A stretch of 64,000 bases of DNA from Microbacterium sufflavum (lineage in GTDB: Bacteria > Actinomycetota > Actinomycetes > Actinomycetales > Microbacteriaceae). Below the pieces are notes generated by a model. That model was given only the letters and a program-made list of their open reading frames with translations, was not told the origin of the DNA and ran no database searches. The position numbers were made by a program, and so were the translations under genes. This document shows, piece by piece, positions 9,235-18,117 of the stretch. Numbering within the stretch: position 1 is the stretch's first letter; each line of letters starts with the position of its first letter. The stretch spans positions 3,224,001 through 3,288,000 of the forward strand of contig NZ_CP078076.1 in assembly GCF_023101165.1 (NCBI RefSeq). Reading direction: 5' to 3'.

Positions 9235-9814
9235 CGACTTCTCCCTTCTTCTCCGTGACCATCGTGTTCCGACCGCGGGCGCGCGCCGGATCCAACCGTG
9301 TCCGCACCCGGTTCATGCGGGACCTCACCGTTCCCACGGGAACGCCGAGGGCGAGCGCGATCTCCTCGTAGCTCAGGTCGCCCCAGGCGTAGAGCAGAAG
9401 AGTCTCTCGGTCTTTGGCCGACAGCGCGGCGATCAGCGGCGCGAGCTGACGGGTCGAGAGCTCGGCGTCGAGCCGGGCGATCGTCCCGTCGAGGTCGCCG
9501 TGAGCGATGTGCTCCTCACGCGCCGCCGACTGCGCCGCCGAGCGCAGGTGCTTCGCCTCGCGCGCCCTGTGCTTCTTGATCAGCCGCGACGCGATGCCGT
9601 ACAACCACGGGAGTGCAGAGTCCCAGGACGTGTCGAACGACGACCGCCGCGCGAAGGCGACGAGGAACGTCTCGCTGAGGACGTCCTCTCCGGCATCCAT
9701 CCCGAGGCGGCGGGCGGCATAGCCACCCACCGCGCCGGCGTGTCTGTCGAACAGTTCGGCGAACGCCCGGGGTTGCCCGAGCGACCGCTGAATGATCTCG
9801 CTGTCTGTGCTCAC
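9209..9814 (-). CDS. ECF-type RNA polymerase sigma factor
   Basis: The 201-residue protein has sigma region 2 (FAELFDRHAGAVGGYAARRLG, then VLSETFLVAFARR and LPWLYGIASRLIKKHRR) and region 4 with the helix-turn-helix LSYEEIALALGVPVGTVRSR. It would direct RNA polymerase to a small alternative regulon. The start is the GTG at 9814, with GAGG about 10 nt upstream. The C-terminal basic tail overlaps the next gene, a single-pass membrane protein, suggesting a sigma/anti-sigma pair. The signal it answers cannot be told from the sequence. Confidence 0.9.
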   Translation of the reverse strand: MSTDSEIIQRSLGQPRAFAELFDRHAGAVGGYAARRLGMDAGEDVLSETFLVAFARRSSFDTSWDSALPWLYGIASRLIKKHRAREAKHLRSAAQSAAREEHIAHGDLDGTIARLDAELSTRQLAPLIAALSAKDRETLLLYAWGDLSYEEIALALGVPVGTVRSRMNRVRTRLDPARARGRNTMVTEKKGEVDGRFRARA

Positions 9815-9935
9815 ACTATGTATTGCCTCAGAAGCACGATCCGGTTCGAAACTCGTCGCGGCGCCCCGTCGACCACCGATCCGCCGCGCGTTCCCCGGTC
9901 CTCACTCACCCGGTCGGTCACTCCACGACGGCCCG

Positions 9936-10508
9936 TCACCGCAGGTCGAGGCGCATGAGCACCCGGGGGAACCCGTCGAGCACGGACCCGGTGTCGGCGG
10001 CCTTCGTGAAGCCGGCACCCTCGAACAGGGACCGGGTCCCCACGTACGCCATCGTGAGGTTCACCTTCTCCCCCGCGTTGTCGACCGGATATCCCTCGAT
10101 CGCTGGAGCCCCGCGTTCCCTGGCGTACGCGACCGCGCCGTCGATCAGCGCGTGCGAGACACCCTGCTTGCGGAATCCCGGGCGCACGCGGAAACACCAC
10201 AGCGACCAGACGTCCAGATCGTCGACGTGCGGGATGAGGCGATTGCGCGCGAAGCTGGTGTCACGCCGGGGATGCAGAGCCGCCCACCCCACGGGCTCAT
10301 CCTCGAGATACGCGATGACGCCCGGCGGCGGGTCCTGGTGGCACAGCTCGCGCACGCGATCCGCACGAGCCTGCCCGCGCAGGGACACGTTCTCCTTGTT
10401 GCCGATCCGATAGCTGAGGCAGAAGCAGACGTTCGACGTCGGTTTCTTCGGACCCACCAGTGTCGCGACGTCGTCGAAGACGGTCGCGGGGCGCACCACG
10501 ATGCTCAT
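9936..10508 (-). CDS. GNAT family N-acetyltransferase
   Basis: This 190-residue protein carries the GNAT acetyl-CoA loop CFRVRPGFRKQGVSHAL (motif A) and the strand-helix pattern after it. An N-terminal CFCLSYR segment and WAALHPRRD are features of a GNAT subgroup common in actinomycetes. The substrate is unknown. I use the ATG at 10508 (MSIVVRPATVFDD) because the N-terminal extension in the same frame only re-reads the rluD-type gene. It stands alone between the pseudouridine synthase and the sigma operon. Confidence 0.88.
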   Translation of the reverse strand: MSIVVRPATVFDDVATLVGPKKPTSNVCFCLSYRIGNKENVSLRGQARADRVRELCHQDPPPGVIAYLEDEPVGWAALHPRRDTSFARNRLIPHVDDLDVWSLWCFRVRPGFRKQGVSHALIDGAVAYARERGAPAIEGYPVDNAGEKVNLTMAYVGTRSLFEGAGFTKAADTGSVLDGFPRVLMRLDLR

Positions 10509-10564
10509 GCGGTCAGTGTGGCGCACACCACCGACACCGCGTGCGCGGCACCCCGGGACAGCCG

Positions 10565-11485
10565 CTACTCCCCGCGCAGCACGTCCAGCGCGTGCCGGAA
10601 GTCCGCCGGATACGGCGACGCGAACTGCACCCACTCGCCGGTGGTCGGGTGCGCGAACGCGAGCTGGTGGGCGTGCAGCCACTGTCGCGTCAACCCGAGC
10701 CGTGCGGACAGCGTGGGGTCGGCGCCGTACAGCGGGTCCCCGACGCAGGGGTGACGATGCGCGGCCATGTGCACGCGGATCTGATGCGTGCGCCCGGTCT
10801 CCAGGTGGATCTCCAGCAGCGAGGCTCCGGGAAACGCCTCGAGCGTCTCGTAGTGCGTGACCGATGGCTTGCCGTCCGGCACGACCGCGAACTTCCACGA
10901 GTGATTCGGATGGCGCCCGATGGGCGCGTCGATCGTGCCGACGAGCGGGTCGGGGTGTCCCTGGACGACTGCGTGATAGATCTTCTCGACCGTCCGCTCC
11001 TTGAACGCGCGCTTGAGCGCGGTGTACGCGCTCTCGCTCTTGGCGACGACCATGAGCCCGCTCGTGCCCACATCGAGCCGATGCACCACGCCCTGCCGTT
11101 CCGGAGCCCCGCTCGTGGCGATCCGGAAACCCGCGGCGGCCAGAGCCCCGACGACCGTGGGCCCTTCCCAGCCCAGCGAGGGATGGGCGGCGACCCCGGT
11201 GGGCTTGTCGACCACCACGATGTCGTCGTCGTCATACACGATGCCCAGCTCGGGCACCGCGATCGGCTCGATCCTCGGCGCCTCCCTGGGCTGCCACTCC
11301 ACCTCGAGCCAGGCCCCGCCGTGCAGACGGTCAGACTTGTCGAGCGTCGCGCCGTCCTGCCGCACACCGCCGCTCGCCGCGACCTCCGCCGCGAACGTCC
11401 GCGAGAAGCCGAGCAGCTTCGCGAGGGCCGCGTCGACGCGCGTGCCGTCGAGCCCGTCCGGGACGGGGAGAGAGCGCGACTCCAC
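10565..11485 (-). CDS. RluD/RluA family pseudouridine synthase
   Basis: The 306-residue enzyme isomerises specific uridines of 23S rRNA (or tRNA) to pseudouridine. An S4-like RNA-binding domain (residues about 1-75, [20 protein letters not shown]) precedes the catalytic domain, which has the motif [17 protein letters not shown] with catalytic Asp138. The tail ([23 protein letters not shown]) is also characteristic. It lies 2 nt after lspA, the classic lspA-rluD pair, and is surely co-transcribed with it. Which RNA site it modifies cannot be told here; RluD-like activity is the default guess. Confidence 0.93.
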   Translation of the reverse strand: MESRSLPVPDGLDGTRVDAALAKLLGFSRTFAAEVAASGGVRQDGATLDKSDRLHGGAWLEVEWQPREAPRIEPIAVPELGIVYDDDDIVVVDKPTGVAAHPSLGWEGPTVVGALAAAGFRIATSGAPERQGVVHRLDVGTSGLMVVAKSESAYTALKRAFKERTVEKIYHAVVQGHPDPLVGTIDAPIGRHPNHSWKFAVVPDGKPSVTHYETLEAFPGASLLEIHLETGRTHQIRVHMAAHRHPCVGDPLYGADPTLSARLGLTRQWLHAHQLAFAHPTTGEWVQFASPYPADFRHALDVLRGE

Positions 11486-11487
11486 GC

Positions 11488-12135
11488 TCAGCGCTCCTCG
11501 GGAGACGACGGCCCCGCCTCGGCCGAGGCGCGTCCGTCGACGACGCGGTCGCTCTCACTCACCGCAGCCTCGTGCTCGGCCGCGACGGCCTCCGCGTCCT
11601 CATCGGTCTCCACCGGCGCGTGGTCGCGCTCGCGGGTGCCGTCGAAGCGCAGGCCGAACACCACCAGCAGTGCCACCGAGATCATGCCGGTGACGATGAA
11701 GATGTCGGCGACGTTGAAGATCGCGGGCATCATCCACGGCATGGAGATCATGTCGACCACGTGGCCGACCGGGAACCCGGGCTCGCGGAACAGCCGGTCG
11801 CTGAGGTTGCCGAGCACACCGCCGAGGAGGCAGCCGAGGACGACGGCCCACAACCGGGACCTCAGGCCGAAGGCCTTCCAGACGATCACTCCCGCGACGA
11901 CCGCGAGGGCGATCGTGAAGATCCACGTGACCTCGGACCCGAGCGAGAACGCCGCTCCGGGGTTGCGGATGTAATACAGCTGCAGGAACTCCCCGAGCAC
12001 GGGGACGACCTCGTGCAGCGGAAGGTGCTCGATGGTGAGGTACTTCACAAACTGATCGGCGGCCAGCACGACCGCTGCGAGAATCGCAACGAGCGCGCCG
12101 GCCGCCGACCGACGAAGGGGACGACGTCCTGTCAA
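11488..12135 (-). CDS. lspA: lipoprotein signal peptidase (signal peptidase II)
   Basis: The 215-residue protein spans the membrane four times and cleaves lipoprotein signal peptides ahead of the lipidated cysteine. Catalytic aspartates lie in [12 protein letters not shown] and [12 protein letters not shown], and NPGAAFS is also conserved. A C-terminal polar extension of about 45 residues (rich in E, D, A and S) exceeds the usual 160-170-residue family length. The only usable start is the TTG at 12135, 9 nt after the divIVA stop and in the same frame. Translation probably depends on ribosomes ending divIVA. Confidence 0.93.
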   Translation of the reverse strand: MTGRRPLRRSAAGALVAILAAVVLAADQFVKYLTIEHLPLHEVVPVLGEFLQLYYIRNPGAAFSLGSEVTWIFTIALAVVAGVIVWKAFGLRSRLWAVVLGCLLGGVLGNLSDRLFREPGFPVGHVVDMISMPWMMPAIFNVADIFIVTGMISVALLVVFGLRFDGTRERDHAPVETDEDAEAVAAEHEAAVSESDRVVDGRASAEAGPSSPEER

Positions 12136-12144
12136 CGCGACGCC

Positions 12145-12738
12145 TTACAGGCCGATCGCGGAGACGGGCGTGGAGTCCGTGGAAGCCGACTTCTCGTCGA
12201 GGTCGCGGAGCTGACCCTCGATGTAGCCGCGCAGCTGAGCACGGTAGTCGCGCTCGAAGTTGCGGAGCTCGGTGATGCGGGCCTCGAGCGTGTTGCGCTC
12301 GCGCTCCAGACGCGCCGACTCCTCGCGCTGCTTGGCCTCGGCCTCGGTGCGGATGCGAGCGACCTCGGTCTCCGCCTCCGCGATGAGCGCGTTGCGCTTG
12401 GCCTCACCCTCGGCGACGTGCTCGTCGTGCAGACGCTGGGCGAGCTCGATGATCCCGGCGGTCGCCGTGGCAGAACCGGTCGGAGCGGGCTCGGCGGGCG
12501 TGGCCTCGGCGGCGGGCGCGGCCACCGGCTTCGGGGCGGGGGTCTCGGCGGCGGCGGGCGCGGCACCGGACTCGTACGCGGCCAGCTTGGCCTTCAGCTC
12601 GGCATTCTCCTCGAGGGCCTTGCGCCACTCGATGACGATCTCGTCGAGGAAGTCGTCGACCTCGTCCGGGTCGAAGCCGTCCTTGAAGCGGACGTGCTGG
12701 AACTGCTTGGTGACGACGTCATCCGGGGTAAGTGCCAT
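12145..12738 (-). CDS. divIVA: DivIVA / Wag31 polar growth protein
   Basis: The 197-residue coiled-coil protein marks cell poles and recruits the cell-wall synthesis machinery. The N-terminal lipid-binding domain (MALTPDDVVTKQFQHVRFKDGFDPDEVDDFLDEI in outline, residues 1-34) is highly typical. A Pro/Ala-rich linker (about 58-95) follows, then a long coiled coil (about 96-180). The start is the ATG at 12738, with a strong GAGGAG ribosome binding site. It follows sepF-yggT in the usual order. A TATGCT hexamer at 12831-12836 on the minus strand could supply its own promoter with a leader of about 85 nt. Confidence 0.97.
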   Translation of the reverse strand: MALTPDDVVTKQFQHVRFKDGFDPDEVDDFLDEIVIEWRKALEENAELKAKLAAYESGAAPAAAETPAPKPVAAPAAEATPAEPAPTGSATATAGIIELAQRLHDEHVAEGEAKRNALIAEAETEVARIRTEAEAKQREESARLERERNTLEARITELRNFERDYRAQLRGYIEGQLRDLDEKSASTDSTPVSAIGL

Positions 12739-12830
12739 GGGTGGCTCCTCTTTCGATGAGTTCGATTGCCAGTACCGATGTATGGCGTGTTCGTGATGTG
12801 GCGCGAACCCGGGGCGCGCACCTGGGTGCC

Positions 12831-12836
12831 AGCATA
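12831..12836 (-). promoter_or_regulatory. possible -10 hexamer TATGCT of divIVA
   Basis: TATGCT lies in the 180-nt gap between yggT and divIVA. It would start a transcript with a leader of about 85 nt before the divIVA ribosome binding site. No convincing -35 box is visible. The gap also holds a weak CTCAG/CTGAG stem just after the yggT stop. Confidence 0.35.
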
Positions 12837-12919
12837 GCCCCCGAGCCTTGGCCTCGCGACGCCGCGACACCCAGGCTCGGCGAACTCAGCGGCGCCCTGA
12901 GGCGCGACACGCCACGGCG

Positions 12920-13219
12920 TCAGCGGATGAAGAGCCGGACGATGTTCATCAGGATCAGCACCACCAGCAGGGTGAGCGCGAACCCGAAATCGAGCGACAG
13001 CTGCCCGATGCGCAGCGGCGGGATGATCCGCCGGAAGAACCGGATCGGCGGATCGGTGACCGTGTAGACGGCCTCCGCGGCGACGAGGCCGAATCCCTTC
13101 GGACGCCACTCCCGGTTGAACAGGGGGATGTAGTCGAGGATGAGCCGCGCGAAGAGCACGAAGATGTACAGCAGCAGCACCAGGTGGACGATGCTGGCGA
13201 GGACCGAGACCAGCTGCAC
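12920..13219 (-). CDS. YggT family membrane protein
   Basis: The 99-residue protein has two hydrophobic helices (LVSVLASIVHLVLLLYIFVLFARLIL in outline and FGFALTLLVVLILMNIVRLF) joined by a loop with the family signature DPPIRFFRRIIPP. The family sits in division clusters between sepF and divIVA in Gram-positives and is thought to help division-site or envelope organisation. The start is the GTG at 13219, 3 nt after the sepF stop, so it is translationally coupled. Confidence 0.93.
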   Translation of the reverse strand: MQLVSVLASIVHLVLLLYIFVLFARLILDYIPLFNREWRPKGFGLVAAEAVYTVTDPPIRFFRRIIPPLRIGQLSLDFGFALTLLVVLILMNIVRLFIR

Positions 13220-13222
13220 GGG

Positions 13223-13696
13223 TTAGGAGTGGTCGAAGCCCGCGGACTCGGCGTCCGCGTGCGCGATTCCCCCGTGCCCGGACACCGCGATGTTCTCCGG
13301 CGAGAGCAGGAACACCTTGGAGGTGACGCGCTCGATGCGGCCGTACAGGCCGAGGGAGAGACCGCTCGCGAAGTCGATGAGGCGCCGCGCGTCGGCGTCG
13401 CTCATCTGGGAGAGGTTGATGATGACCGGGACGCCCTCGCGGAAGTTCTCCGCGATGAGCTGCGCGTCGCGGTACTGCTTCGGGTGGACGGTGAGGATCT
13501 CGTTCACGGCTCCTGCTGCGGGCTGACGGACGGCGACGGGACGACGGAGGGGCGTGACGGGGGCCGGGGTCGGCTCCTCACGCTCGCGCTCGCGCTCACG
13601 GTGGGCGCGGGCGGGTGCCTGCGTCTCCTCCTCGTAGACCTCTTCCTCGTCGGCGAGGCCGAGATACACCATGGTCTTCTTCAGCGGGTTACCCAT
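13223..13696 (-). CDS. sepF: cell division protein SepF
   Basis: The 157-residue protein anchors and bundles FtsZ at the septum. A short N-terminal helix ([19 protein letters not shown]) is followed by a disordered basic/proline linker. The SepF fold then covers residues about 65-145 ([57 protein letters not shown]). The start is the ATG at 13696 with GGAGG upstream. A short gap separates it from the yggS-type gene, giving the order ftsZ-yggS-sepF-yggT-divIVA conserved in actinomycetes. Confidence 0.96.
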   Translation of the reverse strand: MGNPLKKTMVYLGLADEEEVYEEETQAPARAHREREREREEPTPAPVTPLRRPVAVRQPAAGAVNEILTVHPKQYRDAQLIAENFREGVPVIINLSQMSDADARRLIDFASGLSLGLYGRIERVTSKVFLLSPENIAVSGHGGIAHADAESAGFDHS

Positions 13697-13739
13697 CGTG
13701 TCCTCCGGTTCGAACGTCTCGGGCTGGTCTTGTCACAGG

Positions 13740-14447
13740 TTAACCCCGGTCGGGGCGCGGTCCCGTGATTGCGGAACCGATGCGCAGGTGTGTCGCGCCG
13801 GCGGCGATGGCTTCGACGAAGTCGCCGGTCATACCGGCCGAGATCCACGTGGCCGTCGGCTCGATCGTGCGGATGCCGTCGGCGATGCCCCGGAGCCGCG
13901 CGAACGCGGAGGCGGGCTCCTCGTCCAGCGGCGCGACGGCCATGACGCCGCGCAGCCGCAGCGACGGCAGCGACAGCACGTGCTCGGCCAGAGCGGTCGC
14001 CGCGTCGGGTGCGACACCGCCGCGACCCGGGTCGTCGGTCAGATTGATCTGCACGAGCACGTCGAGCACATCGTCGCCGTCGGCCGCTCGATGCAACGCG
14101 TCGGCGAAGCGGTCGCGGTCGACGGAGTGCACCACCTCGGCGCTGCGCCGGATGGCCCCCGCCTTGTTGGTCTGCCCCTGGCCGATGAAGTGCCACTGCA
14201 GGTCGAGGTCGGCGAGCTCCGTGGCCTTCGCGGTCAGCTCCTGCTGGCGGTTCTCCCCCACCGCCGAGACGCCGAGGGCGTGCAGCTCGCGCACGAGAGC
14301 CGCCGGGTGGAACTTCGTCACGACGATCCGGGTGATCTCCTCCGGTGCGCGACCGGCCGCGCGCGCGGCGTCGGCGATCCGTTCGTCGATCGCCGACAGC
14401 CGCGCCGCGAGCTCCGATGGCGCCGGAGCACCCATCGGAGCCGTCAC
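13740..14447 (-). CDS. YggS family PLP-binding protein
   Basis: The 235-residue single-domain PLP protein buffers pyridoxal phosphate and affects amino-acid and keto-acid balance. The PLP lysine lies in [15 protein letters not shown], and other family segments are [28 protein letters not shown], and the C-terminal [29 protein letters not shown]. The start is the GTG at 14447, which overlaps the ftsZ stop in a GTGA junction. This places it firmly in the ftsZ transcript. Confidence 0.95.
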   Translation of the reverse strand: MTAPMGAPAPSELAARLSAIDERIADAARAAGRAPEEITRIVVTKFHPAALVRELHALGVSAVGENRQQELTAKATELADLDLQWHFIGQGQTNKAGAIRRSAEVVHSVDRDRFADALHRAADGDDVLDVLVQINLTDDPGRGGVAPDAATALAEHVLSLPSLRLRGVMAVAPLDEEPASAFARLRGIADGIRTIEPTATWISAGMTGDFVEAIAAGATHLRIGSAITGPRPDRG

Positions 14448-15592
14448 TTCAGGAATTCGGGGATGTCGATGTCGTCGTCGGCGAATGCCGGCTCGATGCT
14501 GGTGGCCGGCGTGCGCTGCGGTGCTGGGGCCGACTCGGTGGCGGGCGTCTCCGCGGGCTTCTCGGCCTCGTCCGAGAGGGCGACCTCCGGCAGCGATGCG
14601 GTGGACGGCCGGGAGACGACCATCGGGTCCAGGCGCAGCGACGGCTCCCCGCCGTCGAAGCCCGCGGCGATGACCGTGACGCGCACCTCGTCGCCGAGCG
14701 TGTCGTCGATGACGGTACCGAAGATGATGTTCGCCTCCGGGTGCGCGGCCTCCTTCACCAGGTCCGCGGCGTCATGGATCTCGAAGATGCCCAGGTTCGA
14801 GCCACCCTGGATCGAGAGGAGCACGCCGTGCGCACCCTCGATCGAGGCTTCCAGCAGCGGAGACTCGACCGCGAGCTCGGCGGCCTTGATGGCCCGGTCG
14901 GCGCCGCGCGCCGACCCGATGCCCATGAGCGCGGATCCCGCACCCTGCATGACCGACTTGACGTCGGCGAAGTCGAGGTTGATCAGACCGGGGGTGGTGA
15001 TGAGGTCCGTGATGCCCTGGACACCGGCGAGGAGCACCTGGTCGGCGGTCGCGAAGGCCTCGATCATCGAGATGCCGCGGTCGCTGATCTCCAGGAGGCG
15101 GTCGTTGGGCACCACGATGAGGGTGTCGACCTCTTCCTTGAGCTTGGCGACGCCCGCCTCCGCCTGGCTCTGGCGGCGGCGACCCTCGAACGAGAACGGC
15201 TTGGTGACGACACCGATCGTCAGGGCGCCGATCGACTTGGCGATGCGGGCGACGACGGGCGCGCCACCGGTTCCGGTGCCACCGCCCTCACCGGCGGTGA
15301 CGAACACCATGTCGGCACCGGTCAGCGCCTGCTCGATCTCCTCCGCGTGGTCTTCCGCAGCACGGCGACCGACCTCCGGGTCGGCACCCGCCCCGAGACC
15401 GCGCGTGAGCTCGCGGCCGACGTCGAGCTTGACGTCGGCGTCGCTCATGAGCAGCGCCTGCGCATCGGTGTTCACGGCGATGAACTCGACTCCGCGGAGC
15501 CCGAGCTCGATCATGCGGTTGACGGCGTTGACGCCGCCACCGCCGACGCCGACGACCTTGATCACGGCGAGGTAGTTCTGGTTCTGGCTCAT
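14444..15592 (-). CDS. ftsZ: cell division protein FtsZ
   Basis: The 382-residue tubulin homologue forms the division ring. The GTP-binding signature GGGTGTG is at residues 103-109, the T7 loop region reads [15 protein letters not shown], and the C-terminal conserved peptide DIDIPEFLK lies at the very end after a variable linker rich in S, T and P. This tail is the docking site for SepF and FtsW-type partners. The start is the ATG at 15592 with GGAGG 8 nt upstream. ftsZ is preceded by a 160-nt leader that probably carries its own promoter in addition to read-through from ftsQ. Confidence 0.98.
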   Translation of the reverse strand: MSQNQNYLAVIKVVGVGGGGVNAVNRMIELGLRGVEFIAVNTDAQALLMSDADVKLDVGRELTRGLGAGADPEVGRRAAEDHAEEIEQALTGADMVFVTAGEGGGTGTGGAPVVARIAKSIGALTIGVVTKPFSFEGRRRQSQAEAGVAKLKEEVDTLIVVPNDRLLEISDRGISMIEAFATADQVLLAGVQGITDLITTPGLINLDFADVKSVMQGAGSALMGIGSARGADRAIKAAELAVESPLLEASIEGAHGVLLSIQGGSNLGIFEIHDAADLVKEAAHPEANIIFGTVIDDTLGDEVRVTVIAAGFDGGEPSLRLDPMVVSRPSTASLPEVALSDEAEKPAETPATESAPAPQRTPATSIEPAFADDDIDIPEFLK

Positions 15593-15753
15593 GGCCGGCC
15601 TCCGATTAGTCGAGCCTTGGATGGGAACCTTAAACCTCAACTAGAGGTGTAAAGTATTTCCCGGTATTGCGTTCTCTCAGATCGAAGGTAAGCGCCGCCC
15701 GGCCGCGCGCGCGCAGCGACACGGGCGTGTCGCCCCATTCCCGCCGAAAGCCG
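15593..15753 (-). promoter_or_regulatory. ftsZ leader: probable promoter and two inverted repeats
   Basis: The 161-nt gap between ftsQ and ftsZ is far less G/C-rich near ftsZ than its surroundings. In the ftsZ direction it reads TTTACA, then CCTC-TAGTT-GAGG, then TTTAAGGTT, which suggests a promoter overlapping a small palindrome. Just after the ftsQ stop lies a 7-bp stem (GCGACAC/GTGTCGC, 15716-15733) without a U tract. An ftsZ-proximal promoter is common in actinomycetes; the exact boxes here are a guess. Confidence 0.45.
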
Positions 15754-16671
15754 TCAGCCGACGACCGCGACGTCCGGCGAGGTCACGTCGATCGACGACG
15801 CCTCGGGGTTCGCGGTGAGCGCCGCCGACAGCGCGAGCGCCTTCAGACCCGACTCCTCCGAACTCCCCCACACGACCGTGAGCCCGGTGCTGAGGGTGAG
15901 CGTCACATCGTCCGCGGTCGACGCCCTCACCTCCGTCAGCGCCGTGCGGATCCCCTCCGGCAGTGCACGCACCACCAGGCCGGCGCTGCGGAACGCGGCC
16001 GAATCCACCCCGCCCTCGGTCTCCACGAGCGGCTGACCCGCGGGCTGCTCCGCCGTCGTCGACAGCGCCACACCCGCCGCATCCACCAGCGTGTAGCCCG
16101 CCGACGACGAGATCACCCCGATGGGCGTCCGCTCGACGATGCGCACGGTCAGGTCGTGCGGAGGGCGCGCCTCCAGGGAGTACGTCTCGATCAGCGGGAA
16201 CGCCAGGAGAGCGGCCTTCACCTCACTCGTGTCCACGAGCGCGAGGGGGGTGCCCACCTGGTCGCTCAGCGCCGCCTCGATCACGGCAGGATCGATCGTC
16301 GTCGCCCCCGCGACCGTGATCCGCTCGACCGCGAACAGCGGGCTGTACGCCGCCGCGACGCTCCCGCCCACCAGCAGCACGAGGGCACCCAGGCTGCTGA
16401 GCCAGACGATCCGGCGCCGACGTGACCGCTGCGTGAAGCGGCGGATCTCCGCGCGCAGCGCCTTGCGACGAGCGCGAGCCGCCCGCCACACCTCCCTCGT
16501 CGACGTGGGACGCTCCGCGCCGTCATCCTGCACGGCCTCGCCCGCAGGCTCGTCGACGAGCGGGATCGGCGGCTCCGGATCACGGCGACGCGCACGCGCA
16601 GTCCGTTCCGGCGCGGCGGGCGCCTGCTCCGGGGCATCCGGAGCGCTCGGAAGCGGTGCGGGCCGGCGCAT
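15754..16671 (-). CDS. ftsQ: cell division protein FtsQ/DivIB
   Basis: The 305-residue single-pass protein has a long, basic cytoplasmic N-terminus (about 125 residues) and a membrane helix (IVWLSSLGALVLLVGGSVAAAY). The outer POTRA domain begins FAVERITVAGATTIDPAVIEAAL and the FtsQ domain follows (FPLIETYSLEARPPHDLTVRIVERTPIGVI). It recruits FtsL and FtsI to the septum. The ATG at 16671 follows the murC stop by 3 nt. Confidence 0.93.
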   Translation of the reverse strand: MRRPAPLPSAPDAPEQAPAAPERTARARRRDPEPPIPLVDEPAGEAVQDDGAERPTSTREVWRAARARRKALRAEIRRFTQRSRRRRIVWLSSLGALVLLVGGSVAAAYSPLFAVERITVAGATTIDPAVIEAALSDQVGTPLALVDTSEVKAALLAFPLIETYSLEARPPHDLTVRIVERTPIGVISSSAGYTLVDAAGVALSTTAEQPAGQPLVETEGGVDSAAFRSAGLVVRALPEGIRTALTEVRASTADDVTLTLSTGLTVVWGSSEESGLKALALSAALTANPEASSIDVTSPDVAVVG

Positions 16672-16674
16672 GCG

Positions 16675-18075
16675 CTACGCCCCGTCGGTCCGACGCAGCG
16701 ACTCCAGCACCTGCGGGATGATCTGGTACACGTTGCCGCAGCCGAGCGTGACGACCACGTCGCCCGCGCGCGCGACCGAGGCCGTGTAGTCGGCGGCCTG
16801 CTGCCAGTCCGCCACGAAGTGCACGCGCGAGGGGTCGTGGAACGCACCGCTCACGAGTTCACCGGTGACACCGGGAACCGGATCCTCCCTGGCGCCGTAG
16901 ACGTCGAGCATCACGGTGTGGTCGGCCAGCTGCTCGAGCACATCGGCGAACTCCTGATACATGTGCTGCGTGCGGGAGTACGTGTGCGGCTGCTGGATCG
17001 CGATCAGTCGGCCGTCGCCGGCGAGAGTGCGCATCGCCTCCAGCGCCGCCCTGACCTCGGTCGGGTGATGCGAGTAGTCGTCGTACACCGTGACGCCGCG
17101 CTCTTCCCCGTGGCGTTCGAGCCGACGCACGGTCCCCGCGAAGCCCTCCATCGCGTGCACCGCGTCGGCGAACGGAAAGCCGAGCGCGACGAGCACCGCG
17201 ACGGCACCGGTCGCATTGATCGCGTTGTGGGCCCCGGGGACGGCGAGCTGCATGCGCACCTGCTCCCCCGCGTACACCAGAGTCGCCGCGACCGGTCCGT
17301 CCGTGACGATGTCGGTCAGGCGCACATCCGCGTCCTCCGCCTCACCGAACGTGAGCACGTGGGCGTGGGACAGCCCCGCCCCGACCCGCAGCGCACCGGG
17401 GTCGTCGCTGGAGATCACGACGGCTTCCGAGGCCGCGTCGGCGAACCGCACGAACGCGTCGTGGAACGCCTCGTCCGACCCGTAGTGGTCCAGGTGATCG
17501 GGGTCGACGTTCGTGATGAGCGCCACCGCGGTGTCGTACAGCAGGAACGTGCCGTCCGACTCGTCGGCCTCGATCACGAACAGGTCACCGCTTCCCGTGG
17601 CGCTGGACACTCCGAGCTGCTCGATCACGCCGCCGTTGACGAAGTGCGGTTCCGCCCCGAGCTCGCGCAGCGCGGTCACGATCATCCCGGTCGAGGTGGT
17701 CTTGCCGTGGGCCCCCGCGACCGACACCAGACGTCGCGATCCGATCAGCCAGTGCAGCGCCTGCGAGCGGTGGATGACGTGGAGACCGCGCTCCTTCGCC
17801 GTCACGAACTCCGGGTTCTCCGGCCAGATGGCACCGGTGTGCACCACGGTGTCGGCGTCGCCCAGGTGCGCGGCGTCGTGACCGACGTGCACGGTCGCGC
17901 CCGCGGCGGCCAGGGCACGCAGGTTGTCACTGTCGGCGCGGTCGCTTCCGGACACCCGGATGCCGGCGTCGAGGAACATCTTGGCGAGCCCGCTCATGCC
18001 GGAGCCGCCGATGCCGATGAAGTGCGCGGAGGTGATCGTCTCGGGAAGGGGGAGGGAGAGGTCGGGTCTGATCAT
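16675..18075 (-). CDS. murC: UDP-N-acetylmuramate--L-alanine ligase
   Basis: The 466-residue ATP-dependent ligase adds the first amino acid of the peptidoglycan stem. The N-terminal Rossmann domain carries [16 protein letters not shown], the ATP-binding loop is [13 protein letters not shown], and the central and C-terminal domains show [10 protein letters not shown] and [11 protein letters not shown]. Length is normal. It lies between murG and ftsQ in the usual order. A TAGACT hexamer (18085-18090) sits 9 nt before the ATG, so it may also be transcribed separately from murG. Confidence 0.97.
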   Translation of the reverse strand: MIRPDLSLPLPETITSAHFIGIGGSGMSGLAKMFLDAGIRVSGSDRADSDNLRALAAAGATVHVGHDAAHLGDADTVVHTGAIWPENPEFVTAKERGLHVIHRSQALHWLIGSRRLVSVAGAHGKTTSTGMIVTALRELGAEPHFVNGGVIEQLGVSSATGSGDLFVIEADESDGTFLLYDTAVALITNVDPDHLDHYGSDEAFHDAFVRFADAASEAVVISSDDPGALRVGAGLSHAHVLTFGEAEDADVRLTDIVTDGPVAATLVYAGEQVRMQLAVPGAHNAINATGAVAVLVALGFPFADAVHAMEGFAGTVRRLERHGEERGVTVYDDYSHHPTEVRAALEAMRTLAGDGRLIAIQQPHTYSRTQHMYQEFADVLEQLADHTVMLDVYGAREDPVPGVTGELVSGAFHDPSRVHFVADWQQAADYTASVARAGDVVVTLGCGNVYQIIPQVLESLRRTDGA

Positions 18076-18084
18076 GTCCGCTTC

Positions 18085-18090
18085 AGTCTA
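18085..18090 (-). promoter_or_regulatory. possible -10 hexamer TAGACT of murC
   Basis: In the 42-nt gap between murG and murC, TAGACT ends 9 nt before the murC ATG. It is identical to the hexamer before dnaE and plsC. It could give an internal transcript with a leader of only about 2-3 nt. Confidence 0.35.
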
Positions 18091-18117
18091 CTTTTCGTTC
18101 CGGTCGGGACGCCGGAG

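Noticed and set aside
9936..10508. Leaderless start for the acetyltransferase gene (CACACT 6 nt before ATG)
   Set aside because: CACACT lacks the TA of the hexamers seen elsewhere, so it was not listed as a promoter.
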